Shown piece after piece: positions 36,349 to 46,207 of a stretch of 64,000 bases of DNA; position 1 is the stretch's first letter; each line of letters begins with the position of its first letter. The DNA lies in the NCBI RefSeq assembly GCF_019320115.1, contig NC_089598.1, positions 83,709,844-83,773,843 of the forward strand. Reading direction: 5' to 3'. Origin of the DNA: Miscanthus floridulus. Its lineage: Eukaryota; Streptophyta; Magnoliopsida; Poales; Poaceae. A program made the position numbers and the translations under genes. The notes under the pieces were generated by a model. The model was not told where the DNA came from. It worked only from the letters and a program-made list of their open reading frames with translations, and searched no databases.

Positions 36349-37344
36349 TCAAGTCGAGGAAGACTCCCCCTCGTCGGGGGAGTAGAAGCCGCCACCACCC
36401 AACGCCATATTGAGGACCTCCGCGCTCGGGAGACCAAGGGCCGTCGGGTTCCAGGAGCCTGCGCGAATGTCGGGGCTCCGGTCAACTGCCGCCACCCTGC
36501 GGCCGAAGAGGCGCCAGAGCGTGGGGGGCGAGGTGGCGCTGCCCTCAGCAGAAGTTGGAGGAGCCGCCGGGAGTGCTTGCTCCTTCATGCGAGCGGCGGC
36601 TTCCGCGCGAGTCGCGGGCGAAAAAGCCGGTGTCAGGGTCGCCGTCGGAGGAGGAGCCGAGGGGCCGGCCGCGTCGAAGAAGCTGTACTGCGGGACGCCG
36701 GTGCTGGCCGCGAGCGTGCCGCCGGGGTTGAAGAGGTTGCCGACGCCGGGGGCAGCCACCATATCCTCGTCCTCTTCCTCAATCTTCGCGGCATCAAGCG
36801 CGGGAGCAGTCCGCGTGTTCAGAAACCACGGATCGAGCGGGGAAACGTCGTTGCCTGTCGCCACTGGAGTCGGAGAGGCTGGTGTGGGCGTCGGCAGCGA
36901 GTACGAGTACTCGAGCGTGTGCGGGATCGAGGTGAACTCCTTGCAGAAGTCGCACCAGAAGCGAGGCGGTGACAGTGCCGGCGACATCGGCTCCATTGGG
37001 ATGTACGCGGGGACGGCGATGGGCTCGGCAACCACTTCGTCAACGGACGGCGCCGGGGCTTCAACGACTGGTGGCGCCGGGGGTTCCTGGACTGGTGGCG
37101 CAGCGTTGCTGGGGCCGGCACCGTCCAAGCCAAGGCGAGGAGATGGTGGCTGGCTCTGCAGCGCGCGGAAGAGAAGCATGGCGGCCACGAACATGAATCC
37201 ATCGGCGGCGAGGCACCGTATTGGAACGGAGGCCACGAACAGCGGAGTCGAAGATGCGGCCGAAAGGACCATGGCCATGACCATGGGCACTGTCGCGGCG
37301 AACACGAGGCCCAAGGCGCTCGAAGACGCTGCGGCGTTGTCCAT
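36349..37344 (-). CDS. Hypothetical Pro/Ala-rich protein with N-terminal hydrophobic region
   Basis: A single 331-residue frame. The ATG at 37344 sits in GCCACCATGGAC, an ideal start context; upstream codons in the frame lack an ATG. Residues about 10-62 are hydrophobic (LVFAATVPMVMAMVLSAASS and FMFVAAMLLFRAL), suggesting two membrane passes. The rest is Pro/Ala/Ser-rich with a short Cys/aromatic motif (FWCDFCKEF), an acidic patch (IEEEDEDM) and a C-terminus GGGGFYSPDEGESSST. The opposite strand is also open for about 340 codons, a composition effect. No family was recognised. The start context and the ordered amino-acid content favour this strand; it could still be a transposon-captured or non-coding ORF. 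Confidence 0.5.
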   Translation of the reverse strand: MDNAAASSSALGLVFAATVPMVMAMVLSAASSTPLFVASVPIRCLAADGFMFVAAMLLFRALQSQPPSPRLGLDGAGPSNAAPPVQEPPAPPVVEAPAPSVDEVVAEPIAVPAYIPMEPMSPALSPPRFWCDFCKEFTSIPHTLEYSYSLPTPTPASPTPVATGNDVSPLDPWFLNTRTAPALDAAKIEEEDEDMVAAPGVGNLFNPGGTLAASTGVPQYSFFDAAGPSAPPPTATLTPAFSPATRAEAAARMKEQALPAAPPTSAEGSATSPPTLWRLFGRRVAAVDRSPDIRAGSWNPTALGLPSAEVLNMALGGGGFYSPDEGESSST

Positions 37345-37530
37345 GGTGGCCGTGGTGGCGGATCGGGCCACGGCGAACTCCACCGACGCGGCGAAGGGCG
37401 AAGAACAGTTGACGAACAACACGCGATGGTAAGTCAATCTTCGTCATGCTTACCGGTGGGTTCAGAGGCCTTCGTCGCCTCTGCGTCGTCGTTCTCTATT
37501 CTCTTGTCCATTAGAGCAGTGTTGACTATG

Positions 37531-37777
37531 TGTTGAAAGTGAATGAAAATGAACAAGATTTGGGAACAACCATTGATTTCATTGATCTCTTAGATATATA
37601 TACAAGTGAAGGGCCACGCTGTACGGACGTCGTACGGACGTGACTGTTCGGGAAAGTTAGCTGCTAATCTAATCTCTAATCTTAACTGCTTGCTTGTACG
37701 GATGAGATCATCTGTTGAATAGATGTCTGTTGGCAGACAGGCACCGTTTCGTAACAGCGGATACGCACTTCTCCACA
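37531..37777. mobile_element. Short LTR-like remnant upstream of the hypothetical gene
   Basis: Starts TGTTGAAAGTGAATG and can end at CTCCACA. CTATG precedes it and CTATA follows, a possible 5-bp duplication with one change. The reverse strand reads ...TATATATCTAAGAGATCAAT...TTTCAACA, a layout typical of small copia LTR 3' ends. It lies about 190 bp upstream of the hypothetical minus-strand start codon, so it could supply part of that promoter. Solo-LTR status is tentative. Confidence 0.5.
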
Positions 37778-38001
37778 CTATAAGAAATCTGGGCTTATGT
37801 GACAATCAAATTATGACGACAACAACCTTTCTCCTGTCACAAACTGGATACAGTGATAAAGTGACTATCGTCACAGGAGGTGCACTAACCACCTTCTATG
37901 ACAAAAAAACATATTGTCATGGATCCAGTGACAACTATGCTCTCATCACTAACCTATGACGACTATAATTGTCACTGGATGTATCATAACATATTGAATA
38001 G
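37776..38001 (+). mobile_element. CACTA-type transposon end
   Basis: CACTATAAGAAATCTGGGCT at 37776 resembles the CACTACAAGAAA ends of En/Spm elements. It is followed by repeated TGTGAC/GTCACA/TATGAC words like subterminal repeats. The opposite end was not found, so this is a fragment or continues beyond the MITE. Confidence 0.5.
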
Positions 38002-38232
38002 GGCCTTGTTTAGTTTGAGGTTAGGAATCAGTATTTGGCACTGTAGCACTTTCGTTTGTATTTGACAATTATTGTCCAATCATGGCCTAACTAGGCTCAA
38101 AAGATTCGTCTCGTAATTTATAATCAAACTGTGTAATTAGTTATTTTTTTATCTACATTTAATACTCCATATATGTGTCCAAAGATTTGATGTGATAGAG
38201 AGAGTGAAAAAACTTGCAATCTAAACAAGGCC
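38002..38232. mobile_element. Tourist/PIF-Harbinger-type MITE
   Basis: 231 bp with ends GGCCTTGTTTAGTTT and AATCTAAACAAGGCC and the trinucleotide TAG on both sides (37999-38001 and 38233-38235). This end sequence is one of the most abundant MITE types in grasses. It has no coding capacity. Confidence 0.5.
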
Positions 38233-40098
38233 TAGGATAGCGACATGTGTGATGGGACGTGGCAAATGACATGGCACATACGTTAGCCCAGCATGCCCAT
38301 TTCAGCTTTGGACCAAATCCAATTCAAAGTTTTTTTTTCAAAACCCATTTTACACCACAATCTTCACAGATCTAGCCCATTTTACATGACAACCCATTTG
38401 AAGTCAATTTCATATACGTACAACCCACACATTTGGAAGAACAATATTCACAAACTAGAAGACAAAAATCATATATGTACAGCCCAAAATCATAGACACA
38501 GCCCATACAAGTCATGGCAATGCCTCCTATCAATCCAAAATGCTTAGAATTACAAGGCTGAACCGGAATCCAACCAATGGATGTTCTGTAGCCAACAACA
38601 AAGTGAAAACTTCCTTGTTTAATATTGAGCAGCAGTAGCACTTTTTACCTGAAAATTACAAAACAAACACACCAAACTGAGAAACTCACACAAATCGGTA
38701 GTCTGATTCTTGTAGAAGCAACTCTACAAATGTAAGTGGGGTGTCAGAGACTCACTCTTGAAAGAAAATAGAACCACTTAATTTTTTTAGTTCAACTAAC
38801 TTTGCTGACTGGAGGCAAGATATTGGATAGGAAGTGTGATATCAATTTCAAACTAATACAGAGATGTATAGACCTCTCCTGGCAGAAAGTAAAAGTAAAC
38901 AGGAGAGCCAAAGGAAGACAACATATCATAATATATCAAACATTCTAAAAGCAGACCATTGGTTGAAATGACAGTGACAGGTTGCAGAACATGAATATAC
39001 TTATGGTTGGTCATTTATTTTTGTTGAGTGTAATGTAGCTAACTGAATGCAAAATCAAACACCAACAATGTGTCAGAAAAGTGTACTAACAGTACAAGTG
39101 CAGTTCAGCAGTTCAATTTTAAGAAGTCAAACATGAAATCATAAGCTGAAGCGTCATGCCTATTTGATAACCATGATGATCATCTGATTAATAGAGATTA
39201 AGAGAACCTAAGTACATGGTCTCACACATTAACAGAAGTAGTACAGGGTCTGTTCGGCTGGTATTAAAGCTGGCTGAAGCTGTTTTGTTGTGAGAGGAAA
39301 ATACTGTAGATTCTAGCTATTAAGCCGGCTGATAAGTTCAAGGAAAGTAAAGAGCAAAACTCCAACCATGTGAACAAGACACTTAGATCATCACAGAACA
39401 AGTCATAGCTCAGTAGGTAGCCTATAGCAGCAACAACTAATTCCCATGATGAAAATTTTTATGGAGGCATGCTACAAATGATGTCTGCAACAATACTGCA
39501 AGTGATGTATTACTGCCGGCTGAAAGTAATTTACATTCCTTGGTTAAATATTTTATTGTATAAAGGAAAATAGATAGGGTACTTGCCTTTTCATAAGATA
39601 TGCATTCCCACAAAGCTATGCAATCCTGCTTCAACAACCTGGATGGATAGAGTAGCAAGAAGGCTCAATGGCTCGTACAGTCATGCACAGAGTAACAACT
39701 TCAGTTATATCAAATGGGTATCACATTTCATAACTCAACTGAGTTTGAGATCAAATTGACCAGACTTTGAACTTCTATATGTCGTAGACCATTGACCGTG
39801 AACTTCTATATGTTGCAACAAAAACTGAGACCCTGAACTGCACACTGGTTACAATTTTTTTGGCAAACTTTGAACCCCTAAAATTTCCAAACCGTGCAGG
39901 TTTTTATCCATGTGCTTAAAGAAATTTGGTAGAACATTGATTCATCAACGACTTTGTTTAAGGAAGATTAGTTTTCTTACACACTAAATAGGGATAGGAA
40001 TAGAGTGGGTGCAGACTGAATTTTTGGTCTAGGCAACGATGGCAGGACTGTTATCTCGTCACCTGAGAGCACAAGGTGGCGGTGGTGGCGACTACGGG
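38233..40098. other. Low-copy-looking DNA without a firm gene
   Basis: AT-rich. A 52-nt exon-like block on the minus strand (39587-39638) has an acceptor (CCATCCAG) and a consensus GC donor (AAAAG then GCAAGT). A MITE-like phrase (GGGTCTGTTCGGCTGG) occurs at about 39246 without a clear second end. Confidence 0.5.
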
Positions 40099-40455
40099 GA
40101 TTTTTTTTATTTTTAACACATTTTTAAATTAATTTTAAAACTAACACTGTTTAATTTTTTTTTTCAAATCTAACACTTTTGGCTGCGCCTATTCGCACGG
40201 CGCAGCGAATTAACGCTGCCCCGACATGCATGGGGGCGCGGCGAGGCAGCCTACGTGGCAGCGACCGGTGATCGGTGACGTGGCCAGCTCTGCCGCGCCA
40301 CCGATCAGGGCGCGGCTGTGACGCGCCACGCATCAAGGCGCGGCAGTGACGCGCCACTCGCCAGGGCGCGGCAGAGGCAAATATAGGCCCGCGGCCCAGT
40401 CCAGCCGCGCCACGCCACCACCCTGCCCGCCGGCCACGCACGCCAGCCACCTGCC
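40099..40455. mobile_element. Single end of the foldback transposon family
   Basis: GATTTTTTTTATTTTTAACA at 40099, then TCTAACACTTTTGGCTGCGC, CTATTCGCAC, GACATGCATGG and GACGTGG, follows the same order as the arms of the foldback element at 16906-18392. No inverted partner was found, so only one end remains. It becomes very GC-rich (CGCGCC/GGCGCG) up to about 40455. Confidence 0.5.
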
Positions 40456-40469
40456 GCGCCCGCCCGTCG

Positions 40470-42645
40470 CGCCCAATGTTCCAGGCTCTACACATGTATT
40501 TGGCCTCAAGCATTGATCACCCAATGTGATTCTTATTAAGCTAATAATATCTTTTTTGCTAATTGCGTCCGATGACACCGGGATAGGTGAAGGTCTGATC
40601 TGAAGGATACTGGTCTGCACTTCAAACAATTAGAGCAGTGAATTTTAGGACTATCTTTATTATGCTTGACAGATGTATCTATCATAGCTCAGATATAAGG
40701 ATTAGGAGTAAGCTGCCATTGTGCCCAAAAGTGGGCCATTTAACTTAATGGTAATTCACAAGCATGTAAGCTGTTATTGTGCCCAAAATTTTATACACAA
40801 CAGCAGCTAGCTGTCCTCACGTCTAGAGGAGCATACCATATGCAGTGGCTGATGCGCTTTAGTTCACATCTAGCTTATGATTTCACTAGATTGGGGTTGT
40901 CAAGAAAAGTGCAACACTTAGATTGTTTAAGGTACTTGATTTTTTTCAGGTTGGCATCCAAGAAAAGTACAACGCTTAAATTATTTATTACACAAGCAAC
41001 TGATCTATATTTTATTGCACGAGAACACCTAAATTTAGAGATGTCCAAGTCCAAACTATAGCTGTTTTTCAGACAATGGCAAAATCAAGTTTGGCTCAAG
41101 GAGTATTAGAGAGCTAGCTCCAGGATATGTCATCGCAAGCTAAAATGAAGTCAGAGTAAATACTGCTCCAATCTTCAAAGATAAGTGAGACCATAGAATA
41201 TCTGTCCTTTTATTTTGTATAAAGAAAAATCAGTAGGTATTATGTTTTTTGTTCTTGCATAAAGAGTACCTTATGGGATGGACACAACTCGCTGCTGGTT
41301 AACTCCTAAGATGCAATAAATGCAAGGCGATTATAATCAAGTTTGACATTTTTTTACCCAGAGTCTTTACTGAATTTTTTCAAAGGTCAAAATACATGTC
41401 ACCAGCAATTGCTACTAATACTATGAGCATACTAATTAGGATGAATAACTGCATATACAGAAGAGCCCATATTGATTCTTTCGATCACTAAATGCACGTT
41501 GTAATTGCTCACAACCTATATTGATGCAGAGCATGATGGCATGCCTATTTCATTAGAAGAGAAATTCTAAAACTGTAAGAAGCCACGCTATATAATCATG
41601 TAAAGCTCTATGGATGGGAAATCATGCTCCAGCTGCCCTGGACATCACATGCATGAACTAAAGAAATACCAAAGTAAAACAAAAAAAACAAATTTGCTAG
41701 CATCAATGGAAGCTTCGGCCAGGACAGTTTACTCTCCTGTGGAAACAAAGATACAAAATTGTTCTATAACCACATGAACATGCTACCTTCCATCTAGAAA
41801 CTGGTCATGCAAACTGCTATCCGTGCAAGATTCTAGAAGGCAATTTGCTACACCAGTCTGCAGTGAGTTTTCTTCATAGCATATAATCTGTAGACAAATA
41901 TATCAATAGGAAAATATTTTATAAAGCATTTCAAACATCTGGATAATGATAACATTCTGATTTCTATCTTAGCTTAGACCTAAATAAAAAGACAAATTGA
42001 GGGGTAGTTCTACCTGTAACTCTGAAGCCTGAACATAGAAACACATACCATTGGTCAACAGCTAAAAAAGTGCAAAGATAACCTCTGAAGCCTGAACATA
42101 GCAATTTTTTTTTCGTATGGGCAGCGCAGGCCCGCACTACGACGACATAGATCGAGTCGCGCAGTCAACTACCTTCAAAATCTGAACCTTTGAATGTTGT
42201 ACAATCTAGAGAGAGGTCTTGAACAGGGAGGCTACCTGGGCAACTGCGTGACCTGACGAGAACTTGCTAATAGGAAGAGAATGGAGGGGAGAGCCAGAGG
42301 GGCGCTACTCACCAGGCGCTGGGGCCGCGGCGGTCCGGGACGTCCGTCTCCGGGGATGGGGCGGTCGAGCTGGGAGCCTGGGAGCGGGGGCACCGGTGCT
42401 GGGGTTGTGGGGCCGCCTGGGCTGGGGCAAGGGAGCCGCCGTCGATCCGTCGGCTGGGACCTCTCCTCTCCCTCGGCAGCGGGTTGCGACGGCCTCTCGC
42501 CGGCGGCCGTGAAGAGGAGGGCGTGTGTCGGGCGAGGATGAGATCCTCGTCGTCTCTCCCTCGGCGGCGGCAGGCGCGGTCCTTCTCCTTCTCGGCTTGG
42601 CGGCGGCGCAAGCGTGTGCGATGGGCAACGGCGAGGGTGGCACAT
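40470..42645 (-). CDS. Candidate spliced gene of unknown function, incomplete or broken
   Basis: The GC-rich first exon runs to a canonical donor (GCGCCTG then GTGAGT) at 42313. An ATG at 42645 (MCHPRRCPSH) keeps phase 0 to that donor. A possible 15-nt exon (42014-42028, ASELQ) and a 71-nt exon (41787-41857, TGVANCLLESCTDSSL, then HDQFLDG) have AG/GT borders and fit in frame. A further open block with an acceptor at 40614 (TSILQIRPSPIPVSS, then KKDIISLIRITLGDQC) ends near 40470, where the foldback remnant begins. No family was recognised, and the 42645 start may instead be leader sequence. Exon order and completeness are inference; the gene may be non-functional. Confidence 0.5.
40615..41786. 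other. Presumed intron DNA of the candidate minus-strand gene
   Basis: AT-rich with no further convincing exon. Weak exon-like blocks near 41600-41760 could not be joined in frame. Confidence 0.5.
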
Positions 42646-42968
42646 GTTGGGATTGCGACTTGCGAGTGGAGAATGACCCTTCCTTTTTTATCGGTCACTG
42701 ATTGGGGAAGGGGAGCGAGCCGGGAGACGGAGAACCGAGAGATCGCAGATTTTGGTGGGGGAGAGATCGCGCTAATTGGGGGAGGGAAGCCGGGAGGTGT
42801 GGAACGAGGAGATCGTGGCGGTTGCCGGGTAGACACCGAACGGGGGTGATTCGATCGCACGCCTCGAGAGGTTAGCTAGCGAGCGATTGATCGCACGCCT
42901 GTGAACGATTGGGTTACGCGGTGGGTTTGTTTCGTCTGTCGGTGAACGATTGGTCTGTAATTTTTTAG

Positions 42969-42969
<1 letters not shown>

Positions 42970-43005
<36 letters not shown>
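42970..43005. repeat. (TA)n microsatellite, left of Micron-like MITE
   Basis: About 18 TA units immediately left of the inverted-repeat element. Confidence 0.5.
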
Positions 43006-43015
<10 letters not shown>

Positions 43016-43233
43016 CTATTCTACACCCTAGGTGTAAAATATTATTGAGCACCAAGATATTATACTAAACAAAATTCGATATTGATCAGTAGTCGTGTTT
43101 CATTATTTTTCAGTATTTTGTGGTCCTGTAGTACTGACTGATACTGAACGCAGTTCAGTAGTTCTCATCATTTTTTCTGAACAGTTTTAACTTATGGTGT
43201 AGAATAGTATTCTACACATAGGGCGTAGAATAG
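43016..43233. mobile_element. Micron-like MITE flanked by microsatellites
   Basis: The left end CTATTCTACACCCTAGGTGT and the inverse of the right end, CTATTCTACGCCCTATGTGT, match with few changes over about 31 bp. The element is bounded by (CA)n/(TA)n on the left and (GT)n(TA)n on the right. This arrangement is that of the rice Micron family, which inserts at or creates TA microsatellites. It has no coding capacity. Confidence 0.5.
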
Positions 43234-43240
43234 CGCTGTC

Positions 43241-43309
<69 letters not shown>
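43241..43309. repeat. (GT)9(AT)n microsatellite
   Basis: Nine GT units (43241-43258) run directly into about 25 AT units ending at 43309, the right flank of the Micron-like MITE. Confidence 0.5.
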
Positions 43310-43310
<1 letters not shown>

Positions 43311-44289
43311 CTGCCCCATAAGGGGTGATGGCTACCCACGCCTTGGATGATTGACACATGGGTGTGTGGATGGTTGGATTACAGTGATTCATTTTGGCAA
43401 ACAAAGGACAATACAAAAGCGTGCCTGGCTTGATTCGATTGGGATGGACCACAAAGCTGGCATGGGGGAGTAGCGTCTGCTACAGTTGCTAGCATGGGTG
43501 CCGCTCAGCCCTCCAGACGCCCAACAAGAAGTCCTCCAGCCAAAAGAAAAAAAAGATGCGTCAGCTTTTTCCCAATTCAAGTCAGCTCCAAAACAAGCGA
43601 CTCCTCCATGTACAGTTGGGAATGGACCCTGTAAACCCAGGGGCCAAAGGCCCCCCCAACTCACGGGCCTAATTTGACGGATTGCATATGGGCCATGTAA
43701 ACAAAATGATCGAATTGGATTGGATTGGCTTGTAAAAAGGCTGGGCTGTAGATATGGTCCGAGTCGTTGCACGGATCGCCTGAACAGGGTCGGCCCGAGG
43801 ATCCTGGAAACGGATTCTGCCTTTGACGTCTCCCTCACAGAGTCGCAGTTGAGGGGTGGCCGAGCGGGGCGGGTCCTTGGGAGCTGAGGGGCGGTGGCGG
43901 CGCAGGTTGAGGAGGAGGCGGCGGTAGCAGTAGCAGCGATTCGGTGTCCGAGATCCTTCCATCAGCGGCATCACTTCTCCATCCGTCGCCATCGCTTCCT
44001 AATATCTAATTAACCATATATCTGATTTGTAATTTGTTTTCACCATAATATCTCTTATTATTTTATCTACAAAACAAGATCTCACATGATTGTGTTGGGA
44101 CATGTGCTAAATAGTTTTTAAATTATAAAAGTATTTTTGGGAGACACTCACGTTGTATGAGCGAATATAAAAATAATTTATATGCACTACATTTGTGCAT
44201 CTCAACTACAAAACAAACTTTAGATTTTTTTAAATGGCCAAAAATATTGTCGTATTAAAACAAATAAAAAATAGATTTACACTTAGGGC
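43310..44289. other. Intergenic DNA left of the large copia element
   Basis: A GC-richer block (43480-43992) has a minus-strand frame opening with an ATG at 43992 (MATDGEVMPLMEGS), which may be a first exon or a captured fragment; it is unrecognised. The remainder is AT-rich. AGGGC (44285-44289) is the left target-site pentamer of the next element. Confidence 0.5.
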
Positions 44290-45894
44290 TGAAAGCATCT
44301 AGGCCCTTAGTTGGGTTTCGGTGATTAATGACAACACAAGATTACTATGACTAACGTGTGTTTTGCAGAGGCAATTTGAGTTAGGTCATGGTAATAGCAA
44401 TTGAATGGGCAATCATGGTTGTCATTCCCGTCGATGAAAATCGTTTTGGTTTTCAAAGGATGGACGACAAGGTTAAGGATGGACTAGTTTTAAGTGTCGT
44501 TTGGAGTTGAAAAGACACTTAGAGTAGTTTATGACTTTGTTTTTCCTTTAGCTATACTATTAAGGGGGGATGGACTAGTAGCTTGATCTAGGTGAGTCTA
44601 GTGGGTTAGGTGTGGTGCACACTTATCAAATCTAGCACTAGGTAACTCAGGGTAGCCAAAAGATCAATTGGAGTAAACTTCATTCACATAGGATTTCGAG
44701 TTGGAAGTGAATGGATGGTCAAATGACTGACCGGACACTGGTCTGGTTGTGATCGGATGCTGGAGGGTGAGTCCGGTCGGTTTATTTGATCAACTGAAGT
44801 CGTCTGGTTGCGACCGGACACTGAGTGCAAAGTAACCGGACGCTGGGTGCCTGTGTCCGGTCAACTCCAGAGAGGTTCCAAAGAGGGATTTTCTTGACCG
44901 GACACGTCCGGTCAGTGCTGATCGGACGCTGGTCAGGATCTGGTAACTGACCGAATGCTAAACAACGAAGTGACCGGATTCTGGGTGTCAGCGTCTGGTC
45001 AACATCAGTAAGGTTCCAGAGAGTATTTTTTATGACCGGACGCGTCCGGTCAGTGATGACCGGACGTAGGTTAGAGTCCGGTCATAACTTAACGGCTCTT
45101 TCTAACACAGTGGCAGGGATAACCGACCGGAGCATCCGGTCACCCCGTGGCGTGATGACTCAGCCTTCAAACGTTATGTTTTGAATGAGGGGTATAAATA
45201 CTTACTCCACTCGTCCAAGGGAGGTCTCTTGTCCATTTATTCAGTTGAGAAACACCCTTGAGAGTGCAAAGGAGAGCAAGAGCCTAGTGAGGTAATTGAG
45301 ATTTAAGAATCCAAAATTAAGGCCTCATTAGTGCAAGGAGAGTAGCAAGTGTGCATCAACCCTTCTCATTAGGCTTATCGTGGTCAAGTGAGAGTTTGTG
45401 CTTGTTACTCTTGGTGATCGCCATCACCTAGGTGGCTCGGTGGTGATTGAGAGTTTAGTGATCATCCGCGGAGTTTGTGGATGACCCAACTCAAGTTGTG
45501 AGCGGTTGTGGGCGATTCACCGCGACGGAGTGTCGAAGAATCAACCCGTAGAGAGCACTTGATCCCTGCACAGATCAAGGGGGAGCTACACCCTTGCGCG
45601 GGTGCTCTAACGAGGACTAGTGGGGAGTGACGACTCTCTGATACCTCGGGAAAACATCATCGTGTTCCTTTCTCTCTCTTTACTTTGAGCAATTCATTTT
45701 TTATATTTACATTCCTAGAATTGCCATGCTATAGTAGGATTGGAACCTAGGGTGCAAAACTTTTTGTGCGGTAGAACGATAGAAATACATTCTAGGCACA
45801 AGGGGTGAAGTGGGCTAAGTGTAGGGTTTAATTATTGCAAAGAATTTTAGAATTAGCCCAATTCACCCCCCTCTTGGGCATATTGTTCCTTTCA
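44290..45894 (+). repeat. 5' LTR of the large copia element
   Basis: 1605 bp, starting TGAAAGCATCTAGGCCC and ending GGCATATTGTTCCTTTCA. It contains a perfect 18-bp palindrome GACCGGACGCGTCCGGTC (45034-45051) and many half or imperfect copies between 44725 and 45145. TATAAATAC at about 45193 is the probable promoter box. Confidence 0.5.
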
Positions 45895-45912
45895 ATTGGT
45901 ATTAGAGCCTCG
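45895..45912 (+). promoter_or_regulatory. Primer-binding site
   Basis: ATTGGTATTAGAGCC follows the 5' LTR. It is the initiator-Met-tRNA type TGGTATCAGAGC with one C-to-T change. Confidence 0.5.
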
Positions 45913-45947
45913 TGCTCGCTAAATTAGGCTTAACTGCCTAGAGAAAG

Positions 45948-46207
45948 ATGTCCCACAAGGATAGACCTCCTCCTATCTTTGAGGGAGATGAGTTTCCTTA
46001 TTGGAAAATCCGCATGGAGGCTTATATAGAAGCTTTAGATGTTGGAATTCTTAGAGCCGCTTCACAAGGCTTTCCAAAACCTAAGGACCCCACACACCTT
46101 CAAGGCGATGAAGTTAATTACGAGAAATGGAATGCAAAGGCTAGAAACACCATCTTTAGAGGCCTTTGTAAAGATGTTTTTAACCGTGTGCGGAACCACA
46201 AGGACAA
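45948..46207 (+). pseudogene. Gag, N-terminal part, cut by an insertion
   Basis: ATG at 45948 in AAAGATGTCC begins MSHKDRPPPIFEGDEFPYWK, the usual copia gag opening (hydrophobic/aromatic 'F-G-YW' motif). It is interrupted after VFNRVRNHKD by the gypsy LTR; the same protein resumes at 50734. Confidence 0.5.

Noticed and set aside
36410..37432. A 340-codon + strand frame opposite the hypothetical gene
   Set aside because: It is antisense to the minus-strand frame, which has the Kozak start and ordered composition; the + frame is Ser/Gly/Arg-rich without features.
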